Assembly (NCBI GenBank): GCA_030544235.1
Contig: CM060463.1
Span: 11,135,690 to 11,199,689 of the forward strand
Reading direction: 5' to 3'
DNA length: 64,000 bases
Source of the DNA: Lepturacanthus savala
Lineage: Eukaryota; Chordata; Actinopteri; Scombriformes; Trichiuridae
Below, one piece after another: positions 63,371-64,000 of this stretch; position 1 is the first letter of the stretch, and the number at the start of each line of letters is the position of its first letter. The notes under the pieces were generated by a model, which searched no databases, was not told the DNA's origin, and worked only from the letters and a program-made list of their open reading frames with translations. The translations under genes were made by a program, and so were the position numbers.

Positions 63371-63690
63371 TACACTTCAAAAGTTTGGGGTCACCCGAAG
63401 TGTTTTCTGTGAAAAGTCACACTTTTATTTACCACCATGAACTGTAAAATGAATAATAAATGTCATTACATTAGCCTTCTGAAGCAATGAGCAAACACAT
63501 TGTACCATAAGAACACTGCAGTGATAGTTGCTAGAAATACACCTATGTAGATATTGCACTAAAACATTTGCAGCTAGAATAGTCTAGAACGTATATTGTG
63601 TATTTACGATTAGTTTAAAGTTATCTTCATTAAAAAAAAAGACAATTCTAAGTTACGCCAAACTTTTAAACGGTAGCGTATGTATGTATT
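63371..63690. mobile_element. Tc1/mariner-like MITE, short copy
   Basis: It reads from TACACTTCAAAAGTTTGGGG to TTTTAAACGGTAGCGTATG and has both termini. The interior is shorter than in the copy at 14404, so it has an internal deletion. It lies in magi1 intron 1. Confidence 0.75.
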
Positions 63691-64000
63691 ACTTAGTACA
63701 CCGTTTAATTAAAAATAAAGAACTGTTTTTATTACCCTTACACCCTATGCTTTCACGTTTTTCATGGCCACTGTGAGTTCTCACTCGGGCAGCTCAGTTA
63801 AATAAGTGACAGTACTTGATTTTCTCAGTTGCATGTAAACTGAAACAAGGACAGACTCCGACTAGGTGCAAAAATCTAATTTTGAGCATTCCTTTAAGGA
63901 CGTACTCTCTTTGCAGTAAGTGAGTTAAAGTTTCCCCAAAAAACAACTGGCAACAGACTTAGCCGATCGTCGATACAGTTGTCCGATTGCCCGGGTCTCG

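Overview
The window is nuclear DNA of a vertebrate, most likely a teleost fish. It has long introns, GT-AG splice sites, long CA/TG and TA microsatellites, two CpG-island-like 5' gene ends and many repeats of types common in fish genomes (Tc1/mariner-like and hAT-like elements, tRNA-derived SINE heads, LINE-type 3' ends). The species cannot be named from the sequence alone. There is no sign of prokaryotic or viral genes, operons or CRISPR.

Two protein-coding genes are supported. On the minus strand, positions 1 to about 18,160 hold the 5' part of slc25a26, the mitochondrial S-adenosylmethionine carrier. Five coding exons (18017-18049, 15220-15376, 13047-13165, 6156-6260, 5740-5787) join in frame with GT-AG introns and give residues 1-154; the rest lies beyond the left edge. 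On the plus strand, 56762-57059 is the first coding exon of magi1, encoding the N-terminal PDZ domain of this membrane-associated guanylate kinase scaffold; the rest lies beyond the right edge. The genes are head to head and separated by about 38 kb without a convincing coding gene. As I recall it, human chromosome 3p14 has the same MAGI1 - SLC25A26 divergent order, which supports both calls. They have no obvious shared biochemical pathway: one is a mitochondrial inner-membrane transporter, the other a cell-junction scaffold.

Layout: 1-5739, slc25a26 intron 5 with one dispersed repeat. 5740-18161, exons and introns 1-4, including a 410-bp CA/TA tract, a 21-base C run close to exon 4, a Tc1-like MITE and a 24-bp perfect hairpin. 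18050-18260, the slc25a26 promoter with ETS- and YY1-like motifs and a short uORF. 20520-21150, an orphan CpG-rich block. 30537-34730, a 4.2-kb mirror-symmetric repeat structure enclosing tRNA-like SINE heads. 45190-45345, a hAT transposase remnant. 49261-49704, an insertion bounded by 11-bp direct repeats that combines a hAT-like MITE end with a broken nicotinamide riboside kinase-like reading frame. 56100-57100, the magi1 CpG-rich first exon. 57060-64000, magi1 intron 1 with a decayed Tc1 transposase, a (TG)82 tract grading into a 22-bp minisatellite, and another MITE.

The most unusual items are the NMRK-like fragment with its direct repeats, the mirrored repeat complex at 30.5-34.7 kb, and several perfect hairpins. 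Family assignments come from recognised sequence motifs and memory of family sequences. No search, alignment or folding program was run.
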